Source: Paenibacillus herberti
Lineage (GTDB): Bacteria; Bacillota; Bacilli; Paenibacillales; Paenibacillaceae
DNA: 64,000 nucleotides
Direction: 5' to 3'
NCBI RefSeq assembly: GCF_002233675.1
Contig: NZ_NMUQ01000001.1
Span: 937,938-1,001,937, forward strand
Shown here: positions 34,935-45,545 of the stretch, piece after piece
How the letters are laid out: each line of letters begins with the position of its first letter
Position numbering within the stretch: position 1 is the stretch's first letter
The notes under the pieces: generated by a model
The model's input: the letters and a program-made list of their open reading frames with translations, nothing else
What the model was told of the DNA's origin: nothing
Databases searched by the model: none
Program-made: the position numbers and the translations under genes

Positions 34935-37127
34935 ATGAACATCGGATCGTTCATGAAGCTCGTCGGCGAGATTCAGCCTGCCGCCAATCGGCCGATTGAG
35001 CTGCGGCCTGGCCAGACCGTGCGCGCGACGGTCATCGAGCAGCAGCAAGGAAGCAATGAGGCGTTGCTGCAGATCGGAGATAGCCAGTTAATGGCCAAGC
35101 TAGAAACGCCGCTTAAGGTGGGTCAGACGGCCGTGTTGCAGGTGCAAGGTGAAACGCCAGAGGGAATAATCGTCCTAAAAATGGCGGACAAAGGAACTCA
35201 AGCTGCGGCTGAGCCGGAGCTTGAGCAGTGGAAGGAACTGGCTTCGCGCCTTGGTTTGCCTGGGCGAGACAATGGAGTCGGAACGCTGTTGAAGGAGCTT
35301 CGCACGGCAGGTTTGCCGCTTACACGTGAAACGGCTGCAGCGCTCTCTACAGCGGCAGCGTTGAAGCCGGAAGGGACTGATCCCGGAGAATGGCTGAGAG
35401 CGGCAGCTTCCGCTATTGAGCGCGGATTGCCGATGACTAAGGATACGCTACTGGCATTGCGGCAAGCATTGTCCGGTCCGCCAGTGCATGAGCTGCTCGC
35501 TCGGTTGCAGCAGCAGTTGGAACAGCTGTCAGGGTCACGCTTAACTAGCGGAGTAGGAGGAGCTGGCAATGCTCTTGGACCGGCAGCAGATCCGAGTCCG
35601 GGAGCGGCTGGCGGTCCAAGCCCGTCCCAGGCCGTTATGGCTGGTGCGTCTACTAGCGGGGGAGCCGCTGATGCGGCGAAAGGCGGCGTACAGGCAGGCG
35701 TGATGCCGGCCAAAGGGGAGGAGCTTGCGGCAAAGCTTTTGAGCATGTTGCAGGGGGGTAAAGCTTGGATCGAGCCGGAGGGGGTAGTAAGGGATGGGCG
35801 CTCGGTTCAACCCTCTGTAACACAAGGGACTGCGGCCCAAGGAAGCACTGCTCAAGGAACTCCTCAAGGGAATGTAGCCCAAGGGCTAGGGAGTTCATCG
35901 TTGATTCCAGGCAATGGCTTGGGGACAGCGTCATCTGTTCGACCCGATACAGTAACGGGAAGTTCGGCTCCCAGCGGACCTGCGGGGATTCAATCTGGTG
36001 GTGGGACGGCAGATGATCATTCTTCTGTCATTATGAAAAGTGGCGATGACCGCGCGAGCAACGGGCAAGCTGCTTCAGCTGCACGAATGGCAGGAGGAGG
36101 CTTGGGGGAGACAGGAGCGGCTGCTCTCAAAATGTTGCTGCAATTCATGGGCGTTTCGCATGAGAAGCAACTGCTTGAACTGCCCCCGCAAGCAAAAGTT
36201 TCCAGCGAGCAGGCTGGAGCAGGAGTTGCGACGGCGGGTGGGCGGCTTGCAGCGGAGGCAGACGCCGGAATTCTTGCCGCTGGCCGAAGCACTGCTGCGG
36301 CCGCGGGAGAGCAGGGCGGCAGGGTTTCGGCCGGCCCCACATCTGGCGCTGCAGCATTAGACGCAGCGGAGCGTTCTATGGCAGAGCCAACGCGCACTAG
36401 CGTCCAAGCGACGCCAACGGCTGACGCCGGATCTGTCGGCTCCAAGGCGATTGAGGACGAAGCAGCAAGCGCTGCTGCCCGCGTTGCTGCCGGTGCAGGC
36501 GAACGGCTGGAGCCGCCAGGTTCACGCGCTGTGCTCGCCGCAGCAGTCGCGAACTTAACAGCGGCTGATGCGCAAGCTGAAGCAACTCTCAAGTCTACGC
36601 TGTTGCAACTGCTGGAAGTGCCGGACTTGCCGGCCGCGCTAAAGGATAGCGCTTCGCAGCTGTTGCAGCAGGTGACAGGTCAGCAACTGCTGCTCTCGCC
36701 GGAGCGGAGCGGAACGTTTTTCTCGCAACTGACGCTGCAGCTTCCAATCCGAACTCAGGACGGTGAGGCGACGGCCTCCATTCACGTCCAGACTCGTCGT
36801 GGCGCCAAAGGCGGAGTGGATGCTTCCAACTGCCGACTGTTGTTCAATCTCGAGCTTAGCTCACTCGGTGCCACTGTGGTGGATGTGAATATCGTGGATA
36901 AAGTCGTATCGCTGACTGTTTATGGCTCGCATCCTGACATCCCGTTGCTGGTAGAGGCTGGTCGTACCGAATTGACTGAGCGGATTCAGGAATCCGGGTA
37001 TCGACTCCTCGGTCTTCGCGTAGCTGAGAACATACAACAGCAGAACGCCGGCAATAAAGTTGACGAAGCGGTTGGACAACCCCATTGGGGAAAGGAAGCC
37101 TATCGTGGGGTGGATATAAAAGTATGA
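34935..37127 (+). CDS. ylqG: FliK-like protein YlqG
   Basis: 730 residues from the ATG at 34935 (MNIGSFMKLVGEI) after AAGGAGG; the frame is open upstream without a start site. The N-terminal domain (about 15–95, VRATVIEQQQGSNEALLQIG) looks beta-barrel-like. The long middle is Ala/Gly/Ser/Gln-rich and includes short repeats (TAAQGSTAQGTPQGNVAQG). The C-terminal 140 residues (LTLQLPIRTQDGEATASIHV; LELSSLGATVVDVNIVDKVV) resemble the FliK hook-length control C-terminal domain. The next gene resembles the cytoplasmic FlhB end, the known partner of FliK, so the pair may act in export control. Function unproven. Confidence 0.75.
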   Translation: MNIGSFMKLVGEIQPAANRPIELRPGQTVRATVIEQQQGSNEALLQIGDSQLMAKLETPLKVGQTAVLQVQGETPEGIIVLKMADKGTQAAAEPELEQWKELASRLGLPGRDNGVGTLLKELRTAGLPLTRETAAALSTAAALKPEGTDPGEWLRAAASAIERGLPMTKDTLLALRQALSGPPVHELLARLQQQLEQLSGSRLTSGVGGAGNALGPAADPSPGAAGGPSPSQAVMAGASTSGGAADAAKGGVQAGVMPAKGEELAAKLLSMLQGGKAWIEPEGVVRDGRSVQPSVTQGTAAQGSTAQGTPQGNVAQGLGSSSLIPGNGLGTASSVRPDTVTGSSAPSGPAGIQSGGGTADDHSSVIMKSGDDRASNGQAASAARMAGGGLGETGAAALKMLLQFMGVSHEKQLLELPPQAKVSSEQAGAGVATAGGRLAAEADAGILAAGRSTAAAAGEQGGRVSAGPTSGAAALDAAERSMAEPTRTSVQATPTADAGSVGSKAIEDEAASAAARVAAGAGERLEPPGSRAVLAAAVANLTAADAQAEATLKSTLLQLLEVPDLPAALKDSASQLLQQVTGQQLLLSPERSGTFFSQLTLQLPIRTQDGEATASIHVQTRRGAKGGVDASNCRLLFNLELSSLGATVVDVNIVDKVVSLTVYGSHPDIPLLVEAGRTELTERIQESGYRLLGLRVAENIQQQNAGNKVDEAVGQPHWGKEAYRGVDIKV

Positions 37128-37522
37128 GCAAGTTTGATCACAGAACGGAGCCGCTGAGCAACGGGACCCCCCAGGGTAGCGCACCCCCTAAGAGCAGCCA
37201 GACTCCGAACGGCTCCTCCGCATCGGTGGACACTCCGCGTAAGGCAGTCGCGCTCAAATACAATCCTACCGACGGAGCACCGGTTGTTGTAGCCAAAGGC
37301 AAAGGACAACTCGCGGAAGAAATTATTCAGCGTGCAAGAGAGAACGGGGTAGCGGTCCAGGAGGATCGATCCCTCGTTGAGGTATTGTCAAAGCTGGACC
37401 TCGACCAACAAATCCCGGGAGAGCTGTACGAGTTGGTGGCGGAAGTACTGAGCTTCATTTATCGTACGGACAAGCAGGCTGCCCCGCTATCCGACTTAAG
37501 TGAAAGCGGGGATCGCCGATGA
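37124..37522 (+). CDS. ylqH: FlhB C-terminal-like protein YlqH
   Basis: 132 residues from the ATG at 37124, overlapping ylqG by ATGA. Residues about 40–125 (AVALKYNPTDGAPVVVAKGK to EVLSFIYRTD) match the cytoplasmic FlhB/YscU domain. The NPTD sequence stands where FlhB has its self-cleaving NPTH, so the following residue is Asp. There are no membrane helices. It may bind FliK-like partners or export substrates. Overlaps yraN by four bases. Confidence 0.85.
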   Translation: MSKFDHRTEPLSNGTPQGSAPPKSSQTPNGSSASVDTPRKAVALKYNPTDGAPVVVAKGKGQLAEEIIQRARENGVAVQEDRSLVEVLSKLDLDQQIPGELYELVAEVLSFIYRTDKQAAPLSDLSESGDRR

Positions 37523-38070
37523 GCGTTCGGAATCAGGGCGGCGAACAACCAGGCCGGGATAAGACCGGTGCAGGTGAATTAAATAGAGAGGCTAAGCGAA
37601 TTGATTCTCTTGGCCGAGACAAGCTCGGTACAGCTGAACAGAATAGTGAGCCCGCTGGAAGCAATGCCATGCACAGAGGCCAGCAGATGCGAACGGGAGC
37701 TCGAGGAGATCAAAGGATGCTATCCGGCCGGATAGCTGAGTCAGCTGCCGCGGTCTGGTTGGAGGAGCAGGGATACTATCTATTGCAGCGTAACTGGCGC
37801 TGCCGGCAAGGTGAGCTGGATCTTATCGCAGAGGACAATGGAATGCTCGTTGTCGTCGAGGTGAGATCCGCTCGCGCCGGAAGCCGTTTTGGCACGGCGG
37901 CAGAGGCGGTCAATACCCGCAAGCAGCAAAAGGTGAGGCTCGTCGCGGCCGTTTACATGCAACAGATGGGCTGGAGCAGCAGAAATATACGTTTTGACGC
38001 AGCAGCGATTACGCTTGATGCAAGCGGCAGCAAGGTTGAGGATATTCTTTATATTAAAGACGCCTTTTAA
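37519..38070 (+). CDS. yraN: UPF0102 (YraN) nuclease-like protein
   Basis: 183 residues. The core (about 70–183) has GRIAESAAAVWLEEQGYYLL, RCRQGELDLIAEDNGMLVVV and EVRSARAGSRFGTAAEAVN, matching the endonuclease-like GE-x-DLIA...VEV metal site. The first 65 residues are polar and repetitive, absent from typical YraN proteins of about 120 residues. A start at 37669 or 37687 would give the usual size, but the ATGA overlap with ylqH favours 37519. Biological role unknown. Confidence 0.85.
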   Translation: MSVRNQGGEQPGRDKTGAGELNREAKRIDSLGRDKLGTAEQNSEPAGSNAMHRGQQMRTGARGDQRMLSGRIAESAAAVWLEEQGYYLLQRNWRCRQGELDLIAEDNGMLVVVEVRSARAGSRFGTAAEAVNTRKQQKVRLVAAVYMQQMGWSSRNIRFDAAAITLDASGSKVEDILYIKDAF

Positions 38071-38074
38071 AACG

Positions 38075-38107
38075 GGGCTGGTTCAACAAATCTGTCAGTT
38101 CCAGCCC
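38075..38107. terminator. Hairpin between yraN and yifB
   Basis: GGGCTGG (38075–38081) and CCAGCCC (38101–38107) around a 19-base loop. It overlaps the end of yifB and could serve both convergent genes; CGTTTTA follows on the reverse strand. Confidence 0.45.
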
Positions 38108-39696
38108 GGAAGCCTGCGGTATTGAATCGCTTCCGCTACATGGGAAGTCTCTATAGCAGAACAGCCTTCCATATCAGCAATTGTGCGCGAAAGCTTCAAG
38201 ATTCGGTCATGAGCCCGCAGGCTGATACCGAGTCCATCAAAAGCCTGCTGCAGCAGGAGGGCCGATTCTGGCTTGAGGCGCGCAGCCCGGCGCAACGAGC
38301 CCCCCGATAGCTCGCTGTTCCACAGAACGCCGGTCACTGGCCGGCGTTCTTGTTGTGCTCCAACAGCACGCTGGACAAGTTGCTGCATATCGGCTGTGCT
38401 CATCCCAGCCTTTGCGCTGTCGAGGGACACTGGACGCTGCACTTCAATCAGCAGATCGATGCGGTCGAGCATCGGCCCAGATATGCGAGAGCGATAACGG
38501 TCAATTGCCGACTGCGAACAGGAGCATTCAGGCTGACCCTGCGTTGTATGAGCCGCCCCAAAATATCCACAAGGACATGGATTCATTGAAGCTGCAAGCT
38601 GAAAAGAGGCCGGAAAGCGGAATACGGCGCGGGCCCGCGCCAAGGTTACTTCTCGGTCTTCTAAGGGCTGACGCAGCACTTCCAGCACCGAACGTGGGAA
38701 TTCAGGCAGCTCATCGAGGAAGAGAACGCCGCGATGAGCCAGCGTTACCTCGCCTGGTCGGGGAATAGAGCCACCGCCAACCAAACCTCCCGCCGAAATC
38801 GTATGATGCGGGGCGCGGAAGGGTCTTTGCGTAATCAGCGTGTCCAACCGGGGAAGTTTACCGGCGACGCTGAAAATTTTGGTCACCTCAAGCGACTCCT
38901 GCACGGTCATAGGCGGCAAGATGCCTGGCAGTCTGCGGATCAGCATTGTTTTGCCCGTGCCCGGTGGACCCGACATCAGCAAATTGTGGCGACCTGCTGC
39001 TGCAATTGCTAATGCTCGCTTTGCGCCATGCTGCCCAAGCACCTCTACATAGTCAAGCTGGACCTCATTGAATAGAGGAGGGTTAGGGCCAGCGGCATCG
39101 AGGACGGAATCCGAGCTCTTAGCTCCTTCAAGGCCGCTATGCCAGAGCATATCCCTCCATCCTATCTCTCCACGGCAGCAGGCCGCCAGCTGCGTCAAGC
39201 TCTGTGCCGCGTAAACTTTCATGCCGCCAATCAACGACGCTTCGGCTGCATTGCCTGCGGGCAACAGCACCTCTGTCATGCCGAGACGCCTTGCTTCTTC
39301 CACCATAGGCAATACGCCAGGCACTTTGCGCAGCTCTCCGCTCAGCGCCAGCTCCCCGATAACGAGCATATCCTTAAAATGCCGTTCCTCTAATTGCCCG
39401 CTGGCGGTGAGAATTGCTGCAGCGATGGCTAGATCATAAGCTGTTCCTTCCTTGCGAATATCTGCTGGTGCAAGGTTCACCGTAATGCGCTGCATCGGAA
39501 ACTGGAAGCCGCAATTGCGCAGAGCCGCGCGTACCCGCTCTACCGATTCCCGTACGGATGGATCGGGAAGGCCAACGATGTGAATTTGTGGTAAACCACT
39601 TGCCAGATCGACCTCAACGGCGATTGCGCAGCCATCGACTCCTTGCACGCTTGCGCTTGTGAATTTGCTGTAGGACATGGATTTGCTATAGGACAT
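38095..39696 (-). CDS. yifB: YifB/ComM-family Mg-chelatase-like AAA+ ATPase
   Basis: 533 residues from the ATG at 39696, with GGGGAGGG upstream; a start seven codons earlier overlaps it. N-terminal S5-fold/Lon-like domain (VEVDLASGLPQIHIVGLPDP), AAA+ core with Walker A GPPGTGKTM near 243 and Walker B VLFLDELPEF, a CxC...C zinc site (MNPCPCGYFG, CSCS) and a C-terminal Mg-chelatase domain. ComM homologues are helicases that extend branches in natural transformation. It lies near dprA, also a transformation gene. Reverse strand against its neighbours. Confidence 0.93.
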   Translation of the reverse strand: MSYSKSMSYSKFTSASVQGVDGCAIAVEVDLASGLPQIHIVGLPDPSVRESVERVRAALRNCGFQFPMQRITVNLAPADIRKEGTAYDLAIAAAILTASGQLEERHFKDMLVIGELALSGELRKVPGVLPMVEEARRLGMTEVLLPAGNAAEASLIGGMKVYAAQSLTQLAACCRGEIGWRDMLWHSGLEGAKSSDSVLDAAGPNPPLFNEVQLDYVEVLGQHGAKRALAIAAAGRHNLLMSGPPGTGKTMLIRRLPGILPPMTVQESLEVTKIFSVAGKLPRLDTLITQRPFRAPHHTISAGGLVGGGSIPRPGEVTLAHRGVLFLDELPEFPRSVLEVLRQPLEDREVTLARARAVFRFPASFQLAASMNPCPCGYFGAAHTTQGQPECSCSQSAIDRYRSRISGPMLDRIDLLIEVQRPVSLDSAKAGMSTADMQQLVQRAVGAQQERRPVTGVLWNSELSGGSLRRAARLKPESALLLQQAFDGLGISLRAHDRILKLSRTIADMEGCSAIETSHVAEAIQYRRLPGWN

Positions 39697-39960
39697 GACA
39701 AAAAGCACCCTCCCCAAATAAATGGGCGAAGGTGCTTCCTCACTTCCCGGAAATTCAATATTAAGGTACAGAATAGGCTAGTAGGGGAAATATGTCAACA
39801 AAATCTCCATTTATAACCATTTTAACGACAGCAAAAAATTTTTTTCAACATGGAGTGCTTTTTTACGCGAAGCATGTCTCAGGATGTGCTATAATGACAG
39901 ATGTTTGTTTGATGTTTCCTAGCTGTTCCACCTGAGTCAGAGGATTGGAGGATGTCGTGA
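39697..39960 (+). promoter_or_regulatory. sucCD promoter region
   Basis: Divergent region between yifB and sucC. An extended -10 TGC-TATAAT (TATAAT at 39890–39895) sits 65 bases before sucC; no good -35 at 17 bases, which fits an extended -10 promoter. A-rich tracts (CAAAAAATTTTTTTC) lie upstream. Confidence 0.6.
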
Positions 39961-41121
39961 ATGAATATTCATGAGTATCAAGGCAAAGAAGTCTTGAAAC
40001 AATACGGGGTTTTAGTCCCTGAAGGTAAAGTGGCCTTCACGGTTGATGAGGCTGTTGAGGCAGCTAAGCAACTGGGAACCTCCGTTGTTGTGGTCAAGGC
40101 ACAGATCCACGCTGGCGGCCGCGGTAAAGCGGGCGGCGTCAAGGTAGCGAAAAACCTGGATGAGGTTCGCGCTTACGCGTCCGAGATTCTGGGCAAGGTG
40201 CTTGTCACCCACCAGACGGGTCCAGAAGGCAAGGAAGTTAAGCGCTTGCTAATTGAGCAAGGCTGCGACATCAAGAAGGAATACTACGTCGGCGTTGTTG
40301 TCGACCGTGCTACTGGTTGCGTTGTCATGATGGCCTCGGAAGAGGGCGGCATGGATATCGAGGAAGTAGCTGAGCATTCCCCAGAGAAAATCCTCAAGGA
40401 AGTTATCGATCCGGCTGTAGGCCTGCTGCCATTCCAAGCACAGCGTCTTGCATACGCTATCAATATTCCGAAGGAACTCGTTCGTAAGACAGTTCAGTTC
40501 ATGACGGCTCTTTACACAGCTTTTGTGGACAAGGATTGCTCCATCGCCGAGATCAACCCGCTTGTCGTAACTGGCGACGGCAACGTTATGGCGCTTGACG
40601 CCAAACTCAACTTCGACTCCAACGCGCTGTTCCGTCACAAGGACATCTTGGCGCTGCGCGACCTCGAAGAAGAGGACGAAAAAGAAATCGAAGCTTCCAA
40701 ATACGATCTCAGCTACATCGCACTTGATGGCAACATCGGTTGCATGGTTAACGGCGCAGGCCTTGCCATGGCAACGATGGATATCATCAAGCACTTTGGC
40801 GGCGAACCTGCAAACTTCCTCGATGTAGGGGGCGGTGCAACGAAGGAGAAAGTTACCGAAGCGTTCAAAATCCTTCTGTCCGACGCGAATGTCAAAGGCA
40901 TTTTCGTCAACATTTTCGGCGGAATCATGCGCTGTGACGTTATTGCTGAAGGCGTAGTTGCGGCTGCTCGCGAGCTTGGCCTGGAGCGTCCGCTTGTTGT
41001 GCGTCTCGAAGGTACGAATGTCGAGCTCGGCAAGAAGATTCTGAACGAATCCGGCCTCAACCTGGTCGCTGCGGACAGCATGTCCGATGGCGCTCAAAAA
41101 ATCGTTGCGCTCGTAAAATAA
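39961..41121 (+). CDS. sucC: Succinyl-CoA ligase beta subunit
   Basis: 386 residues. ATP-grasp N-terminal half ([35 protein letters not shown]) and CoA-ligase C-terminal half ([35 protein letters not shown]). With SucD it converts succinyl-CoA to succinate in the TCA cycle and makes ATP or GTP. Followed 49 bases later by sucD. Confidence 0.96.
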   Translation: MNIHEYQGKEVLKQYGVLVPEGKVAFTVDEAVEAAKQLGTSVVVVKAQIHAGGRGKAGGVKVAKNLDEVRAYASEILGKVLVTHQTGPEGKEVKRLLIEQGCDIKKEYYVGVVVDRATGCVVMMASEEGGMDIEEVAEHSPEKILKEVIDPAVGLLPFQAQRLAYAINIPKELVRKTVQFMTALYTAFVDKDCSIAEINPLVVTGDGNVMALDAKLNFDSNALFRHKDILALRDLEEEDEKEIEASKYDLSYIALDGNIGCMVNGAGLAMATMDIIKHFGGEPANFLDVGGGATKEKVTEAFKILLSDANVKGIFVNIFGGIMRCDVIAEGVVAAARELGLERPLVVRLEGTNVELGKKILNESGLNLVAADSMSDGAQKIVALVK

Positions 41122-41170
41122 TGCCCTTGGGGCTGCAGATACGAATTCTGTTAGGGGATGTGAATTTGCG

Positions 41171-42100
41171 ATGAGCATTTTGATCAATAAAGACACCAAA
41201 GTGATCACCCAGGGCATTACCGGCCAAACCGGATTGTTCCATACGAAGGGCGCTCTTGACTATGGCACCCAGATGGTCGGCGGCGTAACCCCCGGCAAGG
41301 GCGGCACGAATGTGGACATCACGCTGGAAAACGGCGATACGAAGTCCCTTCCTGTATTCAACTCCGTACGCGAAGCAGTAGACGCAACGGGCGCTACCGT
41401 TTCCGTCATCTACGTTCCACCAGCGTTCGCGGCTGATTCCATTCTGGAAGCAGTTGAAGCTGAGCTGGACCTCGTTATCTGCATCACGGAGGGTATTCCG
41501 GTACTGGACATGGTACGCGTCAAGCGTTACATGGAAGGTAAGAACACTCGCCTGATCGGACCGAACTGTCCGGGCGTTATTACTCCGGATGAGATTAAGA
41601 TCGGCATCATGCCGGGATACATCCACAAAAAAGGCCATGTTGGCGTCGTTTCCCGCTCGGGAACGCTCACCTACGAGGCTGTTCATCAGCTGAGCACGCG
41701 CGGCATTGGCCAATCGACTGCTGTCGGCATCGGTGGCGACCCGGTGAAAGGCTCCGAGTTCATTGATATTCTGAGCCTGTTCAACGAAGATCCAGACACC
41801 TATGCTGTTATCATGATCGGCGAGATCGGCGGAACGGCTGAGGAAGAAGCGGCCGAGTGGATCAAAGCAAACATGACGAAGCCAGTTGTCGGCTTCATCG
41901 GCGGAGCTACAGCTCCTCCGGGCAAACGGATGGGCCATGCTGGAGCAATCATCTCCGGCGGCAAAGGTACAGCAGCTGAGAAAATCTCAACGCTGGAAGC
42001 TTGCGGCATCAAAGTTGCTCCTACACCGTCCGACATGGGCTCCACGCTCGTAAGCGTACTTGAAGAGCAAGGATTGCTGGAAAAGTGCAAAACGCACTGA
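41171..42100 (+). CDS. sucD: Succinyl-CoA ligase alpha subunit
   Basis: 309 residues. CoA-binding Rossmann domain ([20 protein letters not shown]) and the phosphohistidine loop [18 protein letters not shown], whose His carries phosphate between active sites. GPNCPGVI and [14 protein letters not shown] are conserved. Forms the heterodimer with SucC. Ends in a strong terminator. Confidence 0.96.
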   Translation: MSILINKDTKVITQGITGQTGLFHTKGALDYGTQMVGGVTPGKGGTNVDITLENGDTKSLPVFNSVREAVDATGATVSVIYVPPAFAADSILEAVEAELDLVICITEGIPVLDMVRVKRYMEGKNTRLIGPNCPGVITPDEIKIGIMPGYIHKKGHVGVVSRSGTLTYEAVHQLSTRGIGQSTAVGIGGDPVKGSEFIDILSLFNEDPDTYAVIMIGEIGGTAEEEAAEWIKANMTKPVVGFIGGATAPPGKRMGHAGAIISGGKGTAAEKISTLEACGIKVAPTPSDMGSTLVSVLEEQGLLEKCKTH

Positions 42101-42125
42101 TCCATTTATAGAAGACTGGAAGGCA

Positions 42126-42169
42126 AGCAGCCTTCTTCTCCTAACTAGGGGAAGAAGGCTGCTTTTTTT
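42126..42169 (+). terminator. Terminator of sucCD
   Basis: AGCAGCCTTCTTC (42126–42138) and GAAGAAGGCTGCT (42151–42163) pair perfectly, followed by T6–7. Confidence 0.95.
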
Positions 42170-42287
42170 CATTATTCGAAGCTTATGCGCTTTGCAGCGG
42201 CGCTTGCAATCTGTTTCCCTGTGCCCCACAATAGGGAATGGCGCAAGTACCGTTCTTATTAATAGTAGACAAAGGACGGTAGCCATT

Positions 42288-43415
42288 ATGTTTGACTTAT
42301 ATGAACGAGAATTGAATAACGGAGAACGTGAGCGAGCACGCGCGTTTCTCATTAGCATGCATGAAACGCCTGGAATCGGGTGGCAGTCTTTAAGCCGTGC
42401 TATGAATGCTGGCTGCTGGGGCTCAGATCTGCTGAGCATGGAGCAGTTGGAACGAATCGGCATTCGGCAGGGACCGGCTGCGGAAGCGGCGCGCCGTTGG
42501 TCGGAAAGGTTTATACCCCACTGGGAAGCTGCGTTTGCCGCTCTTGGCGGGAAAAGAATAACTTTCCTCGACCCTGGCTACCCGGAGCTTTTGAAACAGA
42601 TTCCACAGCCTCCCTGGGTACTTTACACGGTAGGACGAATGGAACTTTTAGAAGAGCCATGTTTGTCTATTGTCGGAACCCGTAACCCTACGGCGTACGG
42701 CAGGCAGGGGGCGTTAAGCTTTTCGGCAGATTTGGCCAGAGCTGGATATACGATTGTGAGCGGTATGGCCAAAGGGATAGATGGATTGTCCCATGCCGCT
42801 GCACTTGATGCTGGCGGAGGTACAATCGCCGTTTTGGGAACGCCTGTTGATACGGCATATCCGCCAGAGAATCGTGCTCTATATCGCAGGATAGCTCGCG
42901 AAGGGCTGCTGCTCTCGGAATTTCCGCTTGGAACTCCGGTCAAGCCGGGCATGTTTCCTCAAAGGAATCGGATTATCGCGGGATTGTCGCTTGGAACAGT
43001 TATTATTGAAGCTGCTTCTGGCAGCGGTTCACTCATTACAGCAGATCAGGCGCTTGAGATGAACCGTGAAATTTACGCGATGCCTGGTCCGATCAACTCA
43101 CCCAAGAGTGAAGCTTGCAATATGTTGATTCGTGACGGGAGAGCCCGTCTAGTTACTCGAGGAGAGCAGGTCGACAGCGATTTTCAGCATCTCTCGATGA
43201 CGAGACGGACGCCTCTACAGTCATCTCAGCATGAGAGTCCGCTTACGGCGGAAGAGCTCCAAATCTATGCCCTGTTACAAGATGAGCCACGTTCAGCGGA
43301 TAAGTTGTACGAGGCTTCTGGCATGGCTTTTGGACTTTTACAGACAGTTCTGATAAATTTATGTTTAAAACGTAAGATTGAACTGCACAATGGTTCCATA
43401 TATATGGCATTGTAG
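42288..43415 (+). CDS. dprA: DNA processing protein DprA
   Basis: 375 residues from the ATG at 42288 (MFDLYERELNNGER); the frame is open back into sucD but the terminator lies between. Rossmann-fold core LSIVGTRNPTAYGRQGALSF, SGMAKGIDGLSHAAALD and PQRNRIIAGLSLGTVIIEA binds single-stranded DNA and loads RecA during transformation. A C-terminal winged-helix domain (about 310–375, EELQIYALLQDEPRSADKLY) is present. Confidence 0.95.
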   Translation: MFDLYERELNNGERERARAFLISMHETPGIGWQSLSRAMNAGCWGSDLLSMEQLERIGIRQGPAAEAARRWSERFIPHWEAAFAALGGKRITFLDPGYPELLKQIPQPPWVLYTVGRMELLEEPCLSIVGTRNPTAYGRQGALSFSADLARAGYTIVSGMAKGIDGLSHAAALDAGGGTIAVLGTPVDTAYPPENRALYRRIAREGLLLSEFPLGTPVKPGMFPQRNRIIAGLSLGTVIIEAASGSGSLITADQALEMNREIYAMPGPINSPKSEACNMLIRDGRARLVTRGEQVDSDFQHLSMTRRTPLQSSQHESPLTAEELQIYALLQDEPRSADKLYEASGMAFGLLQTVLINLCLKRKIELHNGSIYMAL

Positions 43416-43441
43416 GCAGCTTGTGAAAGGAGGACGCCAAA

Positions 43442-45535
43442 ATGGCCGATTCACTTGTCATTGTCGAATCACCGGCAAAAGCGAAGACGATTGGCAAATA
43501 TTTGGGAAGCAAATTTATCGTTAAAGCCTCCATGGGCCACATCCGAGATTTGCCGAAAAGCCAAATCGGCGTCGAAGTCGAGAACGATTTCAATCCCAAA
43601 TATATTACGATCCGGGGCAAAGGCTCCGTACTGAAAGAACTTAAAGAAGCTAGCAAAAAGGTTAAAAGAGTTTATCTGGCGGCTGACCCGGATCGCGAAG
43701 GGGAAGCAATTGCCTGGCATTTGGCGCATTACTTGGATTTGGACGAAACCGACAGCTGTCGCGTCGTATTCAATGAGATTACGAAGCAGGCCGTCAAGGA
43801 TGCCTTTAAGACTCCACGCAAAATTGATATGGATCTGGTTAACGCTCAACAGGCCCGCCGGATTCTTGATCGTCTGGTAGGCTATAAGATCAGTCCGCTA
43901 TTATGGAAGAAGGTCAAGAAAGGTCTCTCCGCTGGACGTGTCCAGTCGGTTGCGGTGAAGCTGATCAGCGATCGCGAAAACGAGATTGATGCTTTTGTGC
44001 CTGAGGAATACTGGTCCATAACGGCCGGTCTGCAGAAGGGAAAATCATCCTTCGAGGCTAAGTTCCATTCCTATCAGGGAGACAAATCAGAACTTCGCAG
44101 TCAGGCAGAAGTTCAGGTCATTCTTGACAACATCAAGGGGCAGAGCTTCACTATTGCCGAGGTAAAGGAAAAGGAACGCCTGCGCAATCCGGCTCCACCT
44201 TTTATTACTAGTTCGTTGCAGCAAGAGGCGGCGCGCAAGCTGGGCTACAGAGCTTCCAAGACGATGTCAGTCGCTCAACAGCTTTATGAGGGCGTCGATT
44301 TGGGCAAGGAAGGCACCGCCGGTTTGATCACGTATATGAGAACGGATTCCACGCGTATTTCCCCTATAGCACAGGAGGAAGCGAAGGAGTTCATCGCGGG
44401 CAAATACGGTCCAGAGTTTTATCCAGATCAACCGCGGGTGTACTTGAAAAAGAATGCCAACGCACAAGATGCGCATGAAGCCATTCGCCCGACTTCAATC
44501 GCTTGGGAGCCGGATTCGGTCAAGGAATTCTTGAGCCGCGATCAGTTCCGTCTGTACAAGCTCGTTTGGGAGCGCTTTGTGGCCAGCCAGATGAGTTCGG
44601 CTGTTCTGGATACGATGACGGTAGATATGACGGCCGGAGAAGCTACCTTCCGTGCTTCCGGTTCCAAAGTCAAGTTCCCTGGTTTTATGAAGGTTTACGT
44701 CGAGGGTAATGATGACGGCACGACAGAGGAAGACAAATTCCTGCCTGCACTAGAGCCTGGTGAGAGTATCAAGGCGGAGTCCATCGATCCGAAACAGCAT
44801 TTTACACAGCCGCCTCCACGGTATACTGAGGCCAGACTTGTAAAAACGATGGAGGAGCTCGGAATAGGGCGACCAAGCACATACGCCCCGACACTGGAGA
44901 CAATCCAGAAGCGCGGTTATGTTGCCATGGAAGAGAAGAAGTTTATTCCTACGGAACTTGGGGGGCTGGTTATCCAGCTGATGGAAGAGTTTTTCCCTGA
45001 GATTCTCGATGCGGAATTTACGGCTCATATGGAAGGCGATCTCGACCATGTTGAGGAAGGCAAGGAGGATTGGGTGAAAGTACTTGCCCAGTTCTACTCT
45101 TCCTTCGAAAAGCGGCTGGAAGTAGCCGAGGAAGAGATGAAGGAAGTTGAGCTGCAGGACGAGATTTCCGATGAGGTCTGTGAAAAATGCGGCAGCCATA
45201 TGGTCTACAAAATGGGCCGTTTCGGAAAATTCCTGGCTTGCTCGGGCTTCCCGGATTGCCGCAACACAAAGCCGATTGTCAAAAATATCGGTGTTCCTTG
45301 CCCGAAATGTGCAGAAGGCCAAATTATCGAGCGGCGCAGCAAAAAAGGCCGTATCTTTTACGGCTGCGATCAGTATCCAGGCTGTGATTATGTATCCTGG
45401 GATCGCCCGGCAGGCAAACCCTGTCCAGACTGCGGCACGATGCTGGTCATTAAGCGCAACAAAAACGGAGCTCGGTACCAATGTACCTCCTGTGACTTCA
45501 AAGAGGAGTTGCCAGAGGACCAGGATTTCGGATAA
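43442..45535 (+). CDS. topA: DNA topoisomerase I
   Basis: 697 residues. TOPRIM domain ([17 protein letters not shown], and [15 protein letters not shown] with DxD), catalytic Tyr298 in [13 protein letters not shown], and three C4 zinc ribbons at the C-terminus (CEKC...CSGFPDC; CPKC...CDQYPGC; CPDC...CTSC). Relaxes negative supercoils. GGAGGACG precedes the ATG. 26 bases after dprA, so likely cotranscribed. Confidence 0.97.
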   Translation: MADSLVIVESPAKAKTIGKYLGSKFIVKASMGHIRDLPKSQIGVEVENDFNPKYITIRGKGSVLKELKEASKKVKRVYLAADPDREGEAIAWHLAHYLDLDETDSCRVVFNEITKQAVKDAFKTPRKIDMDLVNAQQARRILDRLVGYKISPLLWKKVKKGLSAGRVQSVAVKLISDRENEIDAFVPEEYWSITAGLQKGKSSFEAKFHSYQGDKSELRSQAEVQVILDNIKGQSFTIAEVKEKERLRNPAPPFITSSLQQEAARKLGYRASKTMSVAQQLYEGVDLGKEGTAGLITYMRTDSTRISPIAQEEAKEFIAGKYGPEFYPDQPRVYLKKNANAQDAHEAIRPTSIAWEPDSVKEFLSRDQFRLYKLVWERFVASQMSSAVLDTMTVDMTAGEATFRASGSKVKFPGFMKVYVEGNDDGTTEEDKFLPALEPGESIKAESIDPKQHFTQPPPRYTEARLVKTMEELGIGRPSTYAPTLETIQKRGYVAMEEKKFIPTELGGLVIQLMEEFFPEILDAEFTAHMEGDLDHVEEGKEDWVKVLAQFYSSFEKRLEVAEEEMKEVELQDEISDEVCEKCGSHMVYKMGRFGKFLACSGFPDCRNTKPIVKNIGVPCPKCAEGQIIERRSKKGRIFYGCDQYPGCDYVSWDRPAGKPCPDCGTMLVIKRNKNGARYQCTSCDFKEELPEDQDFG

Positions 45536-45545
45536 CACATCCATC

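Noticed and set aside
37140-37220. Possible tandem repeat in the ylqH N-terminus
   Set aside because: Ordinary Ser/Pro/Asn low complexity; no exact repeat unit.
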